DNA from: Gracilibacillus suaedae
Lineage (GTDB): Bacteria; Bacillota; Bacilli; Bacillales; Amphibacillaceae
Length of the DNA stretch: 64,000 bases
Assembly (NCBI RefSeq): GCF_017599345.1
Contig: NZ_JAGFVL010000032.1
Location: forward strand, 62,001 to 126,000
Reading direction: 5' to 3'
The notes beneath the pieces are model-generated. The model was not told where the DNA came from. It searched no databases and saw nothing but the letters and a program-made list of their open reading frames with translations. Position 1 is the stretch's first letter. Each line of letters begins with the position of its first letter. Positions 9,385 to 17,455 of this stretch are shown one piece after another. The translations under genes were made by a program, and so were the position numbers.

Positions 9385-9526
9385 TTTTATCACGGCGTTA
9401 ATCGTCTGTAAGACCCGTACTACAAGCTCCAGTAATTCAAGGAAGCTAAGAGTGGAGGGAACAGATGCTAATATCCTGATAAGTTTCGCTTATGATTAGT
9501 CGGAGTTAAAATCCCCCCGCTTAATA
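9385..9526 (+). repeat. Dispersed palindromic repeat, long copy B
   Basis: It starts TTTTATCACGGCGTTAATCG and contains the opposite arm GGGAACAGATGCTAATATCC at 9459-9478. A second, more diverged hairpin follows (about 9485-9526). It shares the GATAAGTTTCGCT linker with long copy C. It directly adjoins the broken telA fragment. Confidence 0.8.
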
Positions 9527-9898
9527 CCTAGCCATATCTACGTTTTAAAACGAATAAAAGTTTCAAATGAAATACAAAAGGACTTTCGTTAAAATAGTAG
9601 GGCGATCAAGATTAATAGGATACTTAAAAAATTTTGCGAATATTTAAGAAGTTGTTAAGACTTTCATTTTCAATCAGAAGGGAAGATAAGGTGACTATGG
9701 AAAATTAGTCAATCTATGTTCTTCTTGCTATCTATCAAAATGAAAGATTTCATCCCGTCATAGCAACGCCTAATATCACTTAACTTGAGAATATAAGAAT
9801 GAAAGCATTACAATGAAGACAATAGCTAAAGTACGTCAAAGATCCGCTATTATAAACCAAAATTTTACTCGTTCAAACAGAGGGAAGGAGACATGGAA

Positions 9899-10822
9899 AT
9901 GAGTGTACAAATCTATCAAAAAAGACGTTCCATAAAAAGTTTTCTGTTTGAGAAATTTTTAGCTTATCGTAAAACAAAGGAACATTTTTCCAGTATAGAA
10001 AATACTACAGAATTCGTAAATCAAGTGGGAAGGCAGAATGTTACACCCTATGATTTAGGTGACATGGTATTTTCTAGTGACATTCAAGAAGGTTTTTTCG
10101 AGGGCATGAAGTATTTTACACTAAATGATCAGCAATCAACGAAGCAAAGAGTCATTCTTTATATACACGGAGGTGCTTGGACGAATCAGCCTTTGAAATA
10201 CCATTGGGAGTTCATGGATAACATGGCACAAGCTTTACATGCAAAAGTTATTGCGCCAATTTATCCGAAAGTACCTCATTTTAATTATAAGAATACATAT
10301 CCAACCTTAGTAAATCTATATAAAAAAGTTCTAGAGACAGTTGAAAGTCCAAGGAAATTAATTCTTATGGGGGATTCTGCAGGAGGGAATATAGCACTTG
10401 GTCTTGCACATCTTTTAAAAATGCATCACATACCTCAGCCGAAAGACATCATATTACTCTCAGCATGTGTGGATATGGTGCTTGATAATCCTGAGATACC
10501 TGAATTTGAAAAAAAAGATCCTATGTTGTCTCGGGCTGGGATGGAAGTAATTACACAGATTTGGGCAGGTGATAAGAACTTAAAAGATCCATTAATCAGT
10601 CCTATTTATGGAGATTTTAAAGGACTTGGCAAGATTACTCAATTTATTGGTACCCGCGAAGGATTGTATCCGGATGCTATGTTGCTTAAGGGAAAATTGA
10701 AAAGACAAGGAATAGACATGAATACATTTATTTATCCTAAAATGAATCATGTGTTTGTTATTATGCCCATTCCAGAGGCTAAGGATGCTCAACAAAAAAT
10801 TATCGATGTTATTAATAGTTAA
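9899..10822 (+). CDS. Alpha/beta hydrolase, hormone-sensitive lipase (acetyl esterase) type
   Basis: A 307-residue cytoplasmic esterase-like enzyme. It has the HSL-family oxyanion motif HGGAW near residue 91, the nucleophile elbow GDSAGG (Ser about 161), an Asp in the region PDAMLLKG and the His in MNHVF near 280. It would hydrolyse short-chain acyl esters; the substrate cannot be read from sequence. I chose ATG 9899 because AAGGAG ends 8 nt before it; the ATG at 9893 is too close. The gene is monocistronic: a repeat-rich gap lies before it and a strong terminator follows. Confidence 0.85.
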   Translation: MSVQIYQKRRSIKSFLFEKFLAYRKTKEHFSSIENTTEFVNQVGRQNVTPYDLGDMVFSSDIQEGFFEGMKYFTLNDQQSTKQRVILYIHGGAWTNQPLKYHWEFMDNMAQALHAKVIAPIYPKVPHFNYKNTYPTLVNLYKKVLETVESPRKLILMGDSAGGNIALGLAHLLKMHHIPQPKDIILLSACVDMVLDNPEIPEFEKKDPMLSRAGMEVITQIWAGDKNLKDPLISPIYGDFKGLGKITQFIGTREGLYPDAMLLKGKLKRQGIDMNTFIYPKMNHVFVIMPIPEAKDAQQKIIDVINS

Positions 10823-10891
10823 TTATAATTTTCGTCCTAGTTGACAGAACTATTGTTGTTTAGATTTATATGAATAATAAAGTGAGACCGC

Positions 10892-10929
10892 AAATCAAAA
10901 CCACCAGTTCACACTGGTGGTTTTGATTT
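10892..10929 (+). terminator. Rho-independent terminator
   Basis: A 16-bp stem, AAATCAAAACCACCAG / CTGGTGGTTTTGATTT, has a 6-nt loop and is followed by GGTTTTAT. It could work in either direction. Confidence 0.85.
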
Positions 10930-11402
10930 GGTTTTATAATCTGATGTGATACTGGTAAATGCTTTATCTTCTGCTAATGATTTACACTCAAATAAATGGG
11001 AGATCAAGTTTAATTTAAACGAGCCATTGTTTTTTTAATACTATAATGGGCATTAGAGTTAAAAAAGGGGCTTCTCTTGTCCATCAAACCCTGATAACGG
11101 ACATTCACCAAATGGGAAAGCTTGCTCCCATTTTGATTGCTAGCTGTAAAGGTTTGGACAGATAGTGGAAGGTACCCTCAAGAAGCGGAATGACTTTGCC
11201 TGGTGTTTTTACATCGTTTATAATAGTGAACTATTTAAAATAAATGACGATTAAATACCTGTTTAAAATAAAACAAAGGCGTATGAATGATAAAATAGGG
11301 ATATATTCTTAAAGAACTATTTTAATTTATAAAATAATTATTAAATTTTAAATCGCAACTGAAAATGGTTTTACAATCAATAGTGTGAGAGGGGTAGTAA
11401 CC
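10930..11402. other. Intergenic region, about 470 bp
   Basis: No open frame with a ribosome site was found. The stretch 11041-11220 is less AT-rich than its surroundings and may be decayed coding DNA, but I could not identify it. Confidence 0.5.
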
Positions 11403-12104
11403 ATGGTTTCTATTTTGCTTGTAGAAGATGATAAAGAGATTGCTAGAATTTGCAGAGATCATCTCCTTCGACAAGGTATGGATGTCACCTGGGCATCGAC
11501 TGGAAAAGAAGGTTGGGAGGATTTTAATCAAGAAAATTACGATTTAGTACTTGTCGATCTTATGCTTCCGGAAATGGATGGCTTTCAACTTTGTAAAAAT
11601 ATTCGCCTAAGTAGTGACATTCCACTATTAATCATTAGTGCAAAGTTAGAAGAAGAAGCAAAGATTAGAGGACTTGATTTAGGTGCGGACGATTATATTA
11701 CGAAGCCCTTTAGTCTAATAGAATTGATGGCAAGAGTAAAATCCCATTTGCGAAGGTATCACCGTTATCAGGGAAGCGAACCGCAATCTAGTCAGCTGAA
11801 GTTTAATAATGGGCTTGTACTTAACATGGAACAACGACATGTAAGCATTAGTGGAAAAGAAATTTCGTTAACATCGAAGGAATTTGCTTTGCTACAATTA
11901 TTTATTCAGCACCCCAACAGAACCTTTACGAAATCTGAATTATACCAACAAGTCTGGGGCGAAGTGGAAGGAGTAGGAAACAACACCATTAATGTACATA
12001 TAAAAAGCTTAAGAAGTAAACTGGGAGAGCGAATGAAAGAACCAAAATGGATTGAAACCATTTGGGGGACTGGCTATCGGTTTATCGGAGAACAAATCCT
12101 ATGA
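11403..12104 (+). CDS. OmpR/PhoB-family response regulator
   Basis: A 233-residue two-component response regulator. The receiver domain has acidic residues at 9-10 (VEDD), the phospho-acceptor Asp at about 52 (LVLVDLMLPEMDG) and the conserved Lys in YITKPFS near 101. The C-terminal winged helix (about 135-230) ends in the usual NNTINVHIKSLRSKLG and TIWGTGYRF. Start ATG 11403 is favoured by GAGAGGGG 8 nt upstream over the GTG at 11385. Its stop overlaps the kinase start as ATGA, indicating coupled translation. It is the first of four genes with a kinase, a lipoprotein and a sigma-like protein. Confidence 0.93.
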   Translation: MVSILLVEDDKEIARICRDHLLRQGMDVTWASTGKEGWEDFNQENYDLVLVDLMLPEMDGFQLCKNIRLSSDIPLLIISAKLEEEAKIRGLDLGADDYITKPFSLIELMARVKSHLRRYHRYQGSEPQSSQLKFNNGLVLNMEQRHVSISGKEISLTSKEFALLQLFIQHPNRTFTKSELYQQVWGEVEGVGNNTINVHIKSLRSKLGERMKEPKWIETIWGTGYRFIGEQIL

Positions 12105-13582
12105 AAATTCGCACATGGCTAATTATTTCTTATTTAATTGTGCTGCTACTACCGTTAGCTGCCGCATATGGCTTTTTTATCTTAGTTCAAGAATGGAATC
12201 AGTCAAAGGAACTGACAGATACATTTGAATTATATGAGCGAATCGAATCGATGGAGGAAGAGTTACAGTCACCTACTCTTTACCAAAGCAGTCCTGGTAG
12301 TGAAGTGGAAGAGCAATTATCAGCAGATGTGAAAGCAACAGATATTAACATTACACTTTACCGTAATGACGGGTTGCTTATCTATCAATCGGATGAAGAA
12401 AATCAAACTCTCATGCAAGTTGATCGCCCAAAGCTATTTAAAAACCTCTATCAGTATGATTTGTCCTATGATTCATTAACAGTCAAAAAGCCAGTTTATC
12501 AAGATGATCAAATCCTGGGAATTTATGAAGTGAGTGTTGACCGATCGGAATGGGTGGACGGTGTACAAAACAGACGAAATATAATGATCATCGTATCATT
12601 TTCCCTCTTTCTAATGGTTTATGTAGTAGTGATAGTCATGCTAAATCGAAAGTTAAATCGCCCACTTAACAAACTGATGAGAGGTATGTCTATCTTTTCT
12701 TCGACACAGAAACCAATTTATTTTCAAGATAAGAAGAAGGATGAGATCGGCCAGCTGATGGAGCATTTTGAACAAATGCAAGAGGAAATAAAGGCGGCTC
12801 AGCTTCAAACGAAACAAGAGCAAGAGGAGAAGCAACTAATGATGGCTTCCTTTTCGCATGATATAAAAACGCCATTAACCTCTCTTCAGGCATATGCCGA
12901 AGCTTTGCAAGATGAACACAGCTTAACGGACAAAGAGCGTAAAGAATATCTACAAATTATGAAGAATAAGTCCACTCATATCAAAGGGATGATTGAAGAT
13001 CTTACCTTATATGCGAAACTTCAGTCAGCTCAATATGATATAGAACTTGCGAATGTCGATGGCGAGGAATTTTTCGAGATGTTGTTTGAAGGTTATGATG
13101 AACTAGCTCGAAAGCATCACGTTCATTTGCTGAAAACGAATCAAGTATATGGAACATGTTATATGAATGATCAACAGATGGTCCGATATTTGGATAATTT
13201 GATAAGTAATGCTTTAAGGTTTACACCTCAAGGCAAGACAATAGGGCTTGCAGCGGTAAATCCACTTCAACCTTTACCAGACTGGGTCTTTGCTGAAGCA
13301 AAAGAAGACATCGACCAATTTCGAGAAGACAATGGTATTCTTCTCGTACAAAATGATGGACCAGCAATACAGGATAAAGAGTCCATTTTTATGCCGTTTT
13401 TCCAAGGACAAGATGCGCGAACACCTGATAAGACTAAAAATACAGGGCTAGGATTGAATATCGCCAAACGAATTGCGGAGAAGCATCAAGGAGAAATGAA
13501 GTTGTGGTCATTAGAACACCGAGGAATTGTTATTGTAATGACATTTCGAGTAGAGAAAGGAAACGAATGTGATGAAAAATAA
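12101..13582 (+). CDS. Sensor histidine kinase
   Basis: A 493-residue membrane kinase. TM1 is about 5-30, an extracytoplasmic sensor loop of about 130 residues follows, TM2 is about 160-182, then a HAMP linker. The dimerisation helix carries the phospho-His in FSHDIKTPLTSL (His about 253). The ATPase domain has the N box (YLDNLISNALRF) and the G box (NTGLGLNIAKRIAEKHQG). The ATG at 12101 overlaps the regulator's stop, so the longer in-frame start at 12062 is rejected. It should phosphorylate the upstream regulator. The ligand is unknown; the lipoprotein encoded next is a candidate accessory sensor. Confidence 0.92.
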   Translation: MKIRTWLIISYLIVLLLPLAAAYGFFILVQEWNQSKELTDTFELYERIESMEEELQSPTLYQSSPGSEVEEQLSADVKATDINITLYRNDGLLIYQSDEENQTLMQVDRPKLFKNLYQYDLSYDSLTVKKPVYQDDQILGIYEVSVDRSEWVDGVQNRRNIMIIVSFSLFLMVYVVVIVMLNRKLNRPLNKLMRGMSIFSSTQKPIYFQDKKKDEIGQLMEHFEQMQEEIKAAQLQTKQEQEEKQLMMASFSHDIKTPLTSLQAYAEALQDEHSLTDKERKEYLQIMKNKSTHIKGMIEDLTLYAKLQSAQYDIELANVDGEEFFEMLFEGYDELARKHHVHLLKTNQVYGTCYMNDQQMVRYLDNLISNALRFTPQGKTIGLAAVNPLQPLPDWVFAEAKEDIDQFREDNGILLVQNDGPAIQDKESIFMPFFQGQDARTPDKTKNTGLGLNIAKRIAEKHQGEMKLWSLEHRGIVIVMTFRVEKGNECDEK

Positions 13583-14651
13583 ATGGAGAATGATAATGAT
13601 AGTAAGTTTCGGATTGCTTTTAGCAGCATGTTCAGCGGAGGATATTGGACAATATTCACCTGACCAAGTTGTAGCTAAAGCTGTAGAAGTTAGTGAGGAT
13701 ATCAATGGATTTTATGTGAAAAGTGATTTAATTGTGTCCAAAGGGGATGAAAAAATAGAAGATTCGATTATGGAGCAATGGACAGACAAAGAGAATAATC
13801 GAACAAAAGTAATCTCAGAAACAGCAAATGGCGAAATCTCAATGAATTTAAACGATGGAGAGAAGATAACTCACTATTCAAGTTTACAGGAAGAAGCTTT
13901 CACAATGGATGCACTTGATTCAAATGATACCTTAATCGGTCAATCTCAGCGTGAAGAAGTGGAAAATGCGTTGAAGGAGATAAGAGAAACACATAACATT
14001 GAGGTGGTTGGTAATGAAGAGATAAACGGTTTTGACACGTATCACATTAAAGCAACTCCAAAAGAAGAAGGCATGCTAAGAGGGGAAGAAGAGTATTGGA
14101 TTGCCAAAGATAATTGGTTTGTTATCAAAACTTTCTCCAAGTCTGAAGATGTGACCGTTGAGTATACAGTAACTGAATTAGAGGTCAATCCTTCGTTTGA
14201 TGAGGAAACTTTTACCATAGATATTCCTGATGGAGTAAACATAGAACCTATTGATGATATGAATTCATCAGAAGAAACAACATTAGCAGCATTAGTGGAA
14301 ATTTATGGTCAACCTGTTTTGACAAGTGAAGATTATGATTTAATTCAAATAGATAAATTTGATATGGAAAGCTTCGATAGAACAGAAGCAAATCAAGAGT
14401 TTGCGAAAGATGATCATTTACAATTCACTTTAACTTCTTTTGAAGCACCTGACGAAGAGTTATCAGTTGAATTAGGTAATGAAAAAGAGTTGGAGGTCCG
14501 GGGGTTAAAGGCTATGTATATGGACGATGTTATCCAAAACCTTGTTTGGGATGAAGAAGGTATTCGTTATTCTATATTATCGAATAATCCAGAACTAACG
14601 GAAGCAGATTTAATTGAAATTGCTGAGAACTTAGTGTTTGTGGAGGAATAA
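13572..14651 (+). CDS. LolA/DUF4367-type lipoprotein
   Basis: A 359-residue predicted lipoprotein with lipobox LLAAC (Cys about 17). Residues about 25-225 resemble LolA-like lipoprotein carrier folds of Gram-positives (YSPDQVVAKAVEVSEDINGF, then GFDTYHIKATPK and EEYWIAKDNWFVIK). The last 100 residues resemble DUF4367, ending SNNPELTEADLIEIAENLVF. Such proteins often accompany sigma or anti-sigma systems in Firmicutes. Its ATG lies 11 bp inside the kinase gene, with AAAGGAAA upstream, so the genes are coupled. A role as extracytoplasmic sensor or regulator partner is inferred. Confidence 0.8.
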   Translation: MKNKWRMIMIVSFGLLLAACSAEDIGQYSPDQVVAKAVEVSEDINGFYVKSDLIVSKGDEKIEDSIMEQWTDKENNRTKVISETANGEISMNLNDGEKITHYSSLQEEAFTMDALDSNDTLIGQSQREEVENALKEIRETHNIEVVGNEEINGFDTYHIKATPKEEGMLRGEEEYWIAKDNWFVIKTFSKSEDVTVEYTVTELEVNPSFDEETFTIDIPDGVNIEPIDDMNSSEETTLAALVEIYGQPVLTSEDYDLIQIDKFDMESFDRTEANQEFAKDDHLQFTLTSFEAPDEELSVELGNEKELEVRGLKAMYMDDVIQNLVWDEEGIRYSILSNNPELTEADLIEIAENLVFVEE

Positions 14652-14653
14652 AA

Positions 14654-15154
14654 ATGCGGGAGAAGACATCACGATTTTCCTTAATAGATCGATTTGTTTT
14701 CAAGTCTTTTCTAAAAAAAAATCAAACAACTGTTTATCGATTTTGCTATTTACTTGTCAATGATCGATCCTTAGCAGAGGAAATAACAGGTCAAGTTTTT
14801 GTTACCATATACCAGGAAGGTAAGATTAGAGAAATAGATTCCTTTATGCTCTATCAACATTTGATTTATTACCTGCAAGATTCCCTCCTTGCTAAAAGAA
14901 GGAATCTAAGAAGCAGGTTACAGGCTGTGCAAGTTGATCCTTCTATAATAAATGATCCGGTTTGTTTTCTACCCATTGAAGACAGGATTATTCTAGGCTT
15001 GGCACATGTCTGTTCATTACCAGCAGAAGTCATTAGCTCATTATTAGATGTTCCTAAACAGGAAGTGAAAAAGAGCTTATATCAAAGTAGGGAATTTCTA
15101 AATGATTTTTTGAATGAAAAAAGGATAAGAGAGCAATTCCCACTGTTGAGTTAG
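14654..15154 (+). CDS. ECF-sigma-factor-like protein
   Basis: A 166-residue protein with the layout of a group 4 sigma factor. A region-2-like segment lies at about 20-55 (TTVYRFCYLLVNDRSLAEEI), and a region-4-like helix-turn-helix at about 108-150 (LPIEDRIILGLAHV, then SSLLDVPKQEVKKSLYQSR). Region 2 is shorter and less basic than usual, so promoter melting is doubtful; it may be an atypical sigma or a sigma-like adaptor. It starts 2 bp after the lipoprotein gene, with GGAGGAA overlapping that gene's end. No separate anti-sigma gene follows. The sigma call is supported by pattern, the function is inferred. Confidence 0.65.
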   Translation: MREKTSRFSLIDRFVFKSFLKKNQTTVYRFCYLLVNDRSLAEEITGQVFVTIYQEGKIREIDSFMLYQHLIYYLQDSLLAKRRNLRSRLQAVQVDPSIINDPVCFLPIEDRIILGLAHVCSLPAEVISSLLDVPKQEVKKSLYQSREFLNDFLNEKRIREQFPLLS

Positions 15155-15232
15155 TCAGCTAAAGCATGAAAAACGGATAGCAAGGAATGATAGAAGAATG
15201 CAAATGAATAGTATTTTTCTATTATAGCTATA

Positions 15233-15369
15233 GTAGGAAGAAGCTAGTTCACAAGCTGTAAGTGTCAAAGGGGATACCGTAATACGAACCATTTCGATCT
15301 ACTACCTGAAGCAAACCGTTATCATCTAGCAGATTCTCATGGATGGATTGTAAATTTTTTTAATCAATA
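15233..15369 (+). pseudogene. Possible decayed alpha/beta hydrolase C-terminus
   Basis: One frame gives EEASSQAVSVKGDTVIRT. A shift into a second frame at about 15290 continues NHFDLLPEANRYHLADSH and runs to a TAA just before a terminator. Joined, they look like a C-terminal hydrolase segment with a single frameshift. This is weak evidence and no family was proven. Confidence 0.25.
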
Positions 15370-15405
15370 AAAAGACATCATAACAGAATTGCTATGATGT
15401 CTTTT
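15370..15405 (+). terminator. Rho-independent terminator
   Basis: AAAAGACATCATA and TATGATGTCTTTT form a 13-bp stem around a 10-nt loop, followed by CTTTTT. Confidence 0.85.
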
Positions 15406-15513
15406 CTTTTTCAAAGTAGATAAAGAGGTAAATGGCCAAACGTTCAGTCATAATAAGGTTATTATATGTGATCATCTTAATGGTTAGCCAAAACATTATT
15501 ATTGTAAAAGAAC

Positions 15514-15540
15514 AGACAGGTAAATCGGCCTGTCTTTTTT
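15514..15540 (+). terminator. Second Rho-independent terminator
   Basis: AGACAGG and CCTGTCT pair around an 8-nt loop and run into six T. Confidence 0.75.
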
Positions 15541-15665
15541 GTTGTAAAAAATATATACTGCCTTTTTCTTAGATGTACTGCAAGTATCCTGAAACTAACT
15601 TAAACTCTTGATTAGTTTTGGCCATTCATAATAATGAAACAACAGGTCAAACTAAAGTTAGCAAT

Positions 15666-15806
15666 ATGATCACGGTGCTAATCGTCTGTAATACCTCCAC
15701 TTCAAGTAACACAAGGATGCTAGGTGGGGGATAACAGACGCTAACACCCTGATATAAGTTTCGCTATCCATCAGTAGGGGTGGCTCCCCCACTGATCGTA
15801 GTCTCA
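15666..15806 (+). repeat. Dispersed palindromic repeat, long copy C
   Basis: The outer hairpin pairs ATCACGGTGCTAATCGTC (from 15669) with GACGCTAACACCCTGAT (ending about 15752). The second hairpin pairs CATCAGTAGGGG with CCCCCACTGATC around TGGCT. The unit ends GTAGTCTCA, 7 bp before the AGGAGGAA ribosome site of the next gene. Confidence 0.85.
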
Positions 15807-15826
15807 CTTTATAGGAGGAATGGTAT

Positions 15827-17437
15827 GTGAATATTGCCAATTTCATGACGATCATTGGATTCGTAGTTTGTACGGTTGTAATTCTTATACTTTTAGTGGT
15901 TGGATTGTATTTATTTACGATAGACAAAAGGCAAAAACAACACCCTATTCTTCGAAATTATCCATTGATAGGAAGAGTTAGATATTTTTTAGAAAATATC
16001 GGACCTGAGTTACGTCAATATTTATTTCATAATAACCGCGAGGGAGAGCCTTTTTCACGAAACGACTATCAGCATATAGTAAAAAAGGCAAAATACAAAC
16101 GGGATGTTCTTGGATATGGATCACAACGAGACTTTGAAGAACCTGGATATTATATTCGTAATTCTTTGTTCCCTAAATTAACGGAGGAATTAAAGATGGA
16201 CCGTAAAACGAAAGTGACCACAGAGCGCTACCTTTTGATTAATGAACCTTTGTTTGCTCAAAGAAAAGAGCAGTTAGATAAAGATGAATCTCCAGTTTAT
16301 TTATTGGAAGATGATGATGCAATTGTGATCGGAGAACAAACAAGAAACCCCTTCAAGGTTAAAGGTCAAATTGGTATGTCTGCGATGAGTTACGGCTCTT
16401 TAGGTGAGAGAGCTATTACAGCCCTCTCAGAAGGATTAGGTATTGCGAAAGGAACTTGGATGAATACTGGTGAAGGTGGGATATCTGATTACCATCTTAA
16501 GGGTGGAGTAGATCTTATCATGCAAATTGGTCCCGGCTTATTTGGCGTAAGAGATATGGAAGGAAACTTTAGTTGGGATGCAATACTTGAAAAAAGTAAT
16601 ATTCCAGAAGTAAAAGCGTTCGAGATTAAATTAGGGCAAGGTGCCAAAACACGAGGTGGCCATATTGACGCAGAGAAAGTTACCGAAGAAATTGCCAGGA
16701 TAAGAATGGTGGAGCCTTATAAGTCGATTGACAGTCCCAATCGTTTTCGAGAATTCAGTGACTTACCTTCCTTATTTGAATTTTTAGCGAAAGTTCGTGA
16801 ACATACAGGGAAGCCTGTTGGCATGAAGGTTGTTATTGGAAGTAATCATGAGGCTGATGAACTCGCCAAAGCGATTAAAGATACGGGGATGGGACCAGAC
16901 TTCATCACAATAGACGGTGGGGAAGGAGGAACTGGTGCATCCTACCAAGAATTAGCGGACAGCGTCGGTTTACCGATACGGTCGGCGTTACCATTAGTCG
17001 ATAATGCCCTTCGGAAATACGGTGTGCGAGACAGCTTGAAAATTATCGCATCAGGGAAGTTGTTTTCACCTGACCGGATTGCAATTGCACTTGCAATGGG
17101 AGCAGATCTTGTCAATATCGCTAGAGCTTTTATGATCACTGTAGGTTGTATCCAAGCACTGCAATGTCAATCCAATTCATGTCCGGTCGGGGTTGCAACA
17201 ACAGATCCTGATCTACAGAAGGGACTCGTAATAGAAGAAAAGAAATGGCGTACGGCCAACTATTTAATTACGATGCGCAAAAGTCTATTCCGGCTAGCTG
17301 CAGCAGCAGGCTTAGATTCACCGACCAAGTTCACACGAGAACACATTGTTTATCGAGACGAAAAGGGGAGGACATGGTCATTAGACGACATCTATCAAGC
17401 CATGGTACAACCCAAAAATATAAATGATATTTCTTAA
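15827..17437 (+). CDS. FMN-binding glutamate-synthase-family protein, membrane-anchored
   Basis: A 536-residue protein with one N-terminal transmembrane helix (about 5-30) and then the FMN/Fe-S domain of glutamate synthase (GltB central/FMN region, Glu_synthase). Recognisable parts are GQIGMSAMSYGSLGERA, KLGQGAKTRGGH, ITIDGGEGGTGAS, IASGKLFSPDR and the cluster cysteines in CQSNSCPVGVATTDP. It lacks the amidotransferase and NADPH subunits, so it is probably not a classical GOGAT; stand-alone members are often annotated glutamate synthase-like. The start is GTG 15827 with AGGAGGAA at 6 nt. It heads an operon with a ThDP enzyme and an aldehyde dehydrogenase. Confidence 0.88.
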   Translation: MNIANFMTIIGFVVCTVVILILLVVGLYLFTIDKRQKQHPILRNYPLIGRVRYFLENIGPELRQYLFHNNREGEPFSRNDYQHIVKKAKYKRDVLGYGSQRDFEEPGYYIRNSLFPKLTEELKMDRKTKVTTERYLLINEPLFAQRKEQLDKDESPVYLLEDDDAIVIGEQTRNPFKVKGQIGMSAMSYGSLGERAITALSEGLGIAKGTWMNTGEGGISDYHLKGGVDLIMQIGPGLFGVRDMEGNFSWDAILEKSNIPEVKAFEIKLGQGAKTRGGHIDAEKVTEEIARIRMVEPYKSIDSPNRFREFSDLPSLFEFLAKVREHTGKPVGMKVVIGSNHEADELAKAIKDTGMGPDFITIDGGEGGTGASYQELADSVGLPIRSALPLVDNALRKYGVRDSLKIIASGKLFSPDRIAIALAMGADLVNIARAFMITVGCIQALQCQSNSCPVGVATTDPDLQKGLVIEEKKWRTANYLITMRKSLFRLAAAAGLDSPTKFTREHIVYRDEKGRTWSLDDIYQAMVQPKNINDIS

Positions 17438-17455
17438 GGAAAGAAGGTGCAATAA

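Larger units (their letters stand above)
9030..9898. other. Intergenic region, 869 bp, repeat and pseudogene
   Basis: It contains a minus-strand terminator, the C-terminal remnant of telA and repeat copy B. The stretch 9527-9898 shows no gene or clear element. Confidence 0.7.
15155..15826. other. Intergenic region, 672 bp
   Basis: It holds a possible decayed hydrolase tail (about 15230-15369), two terminator hairpins and repeat copy C. Nothing else was recognised. Confidence 0.6.
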
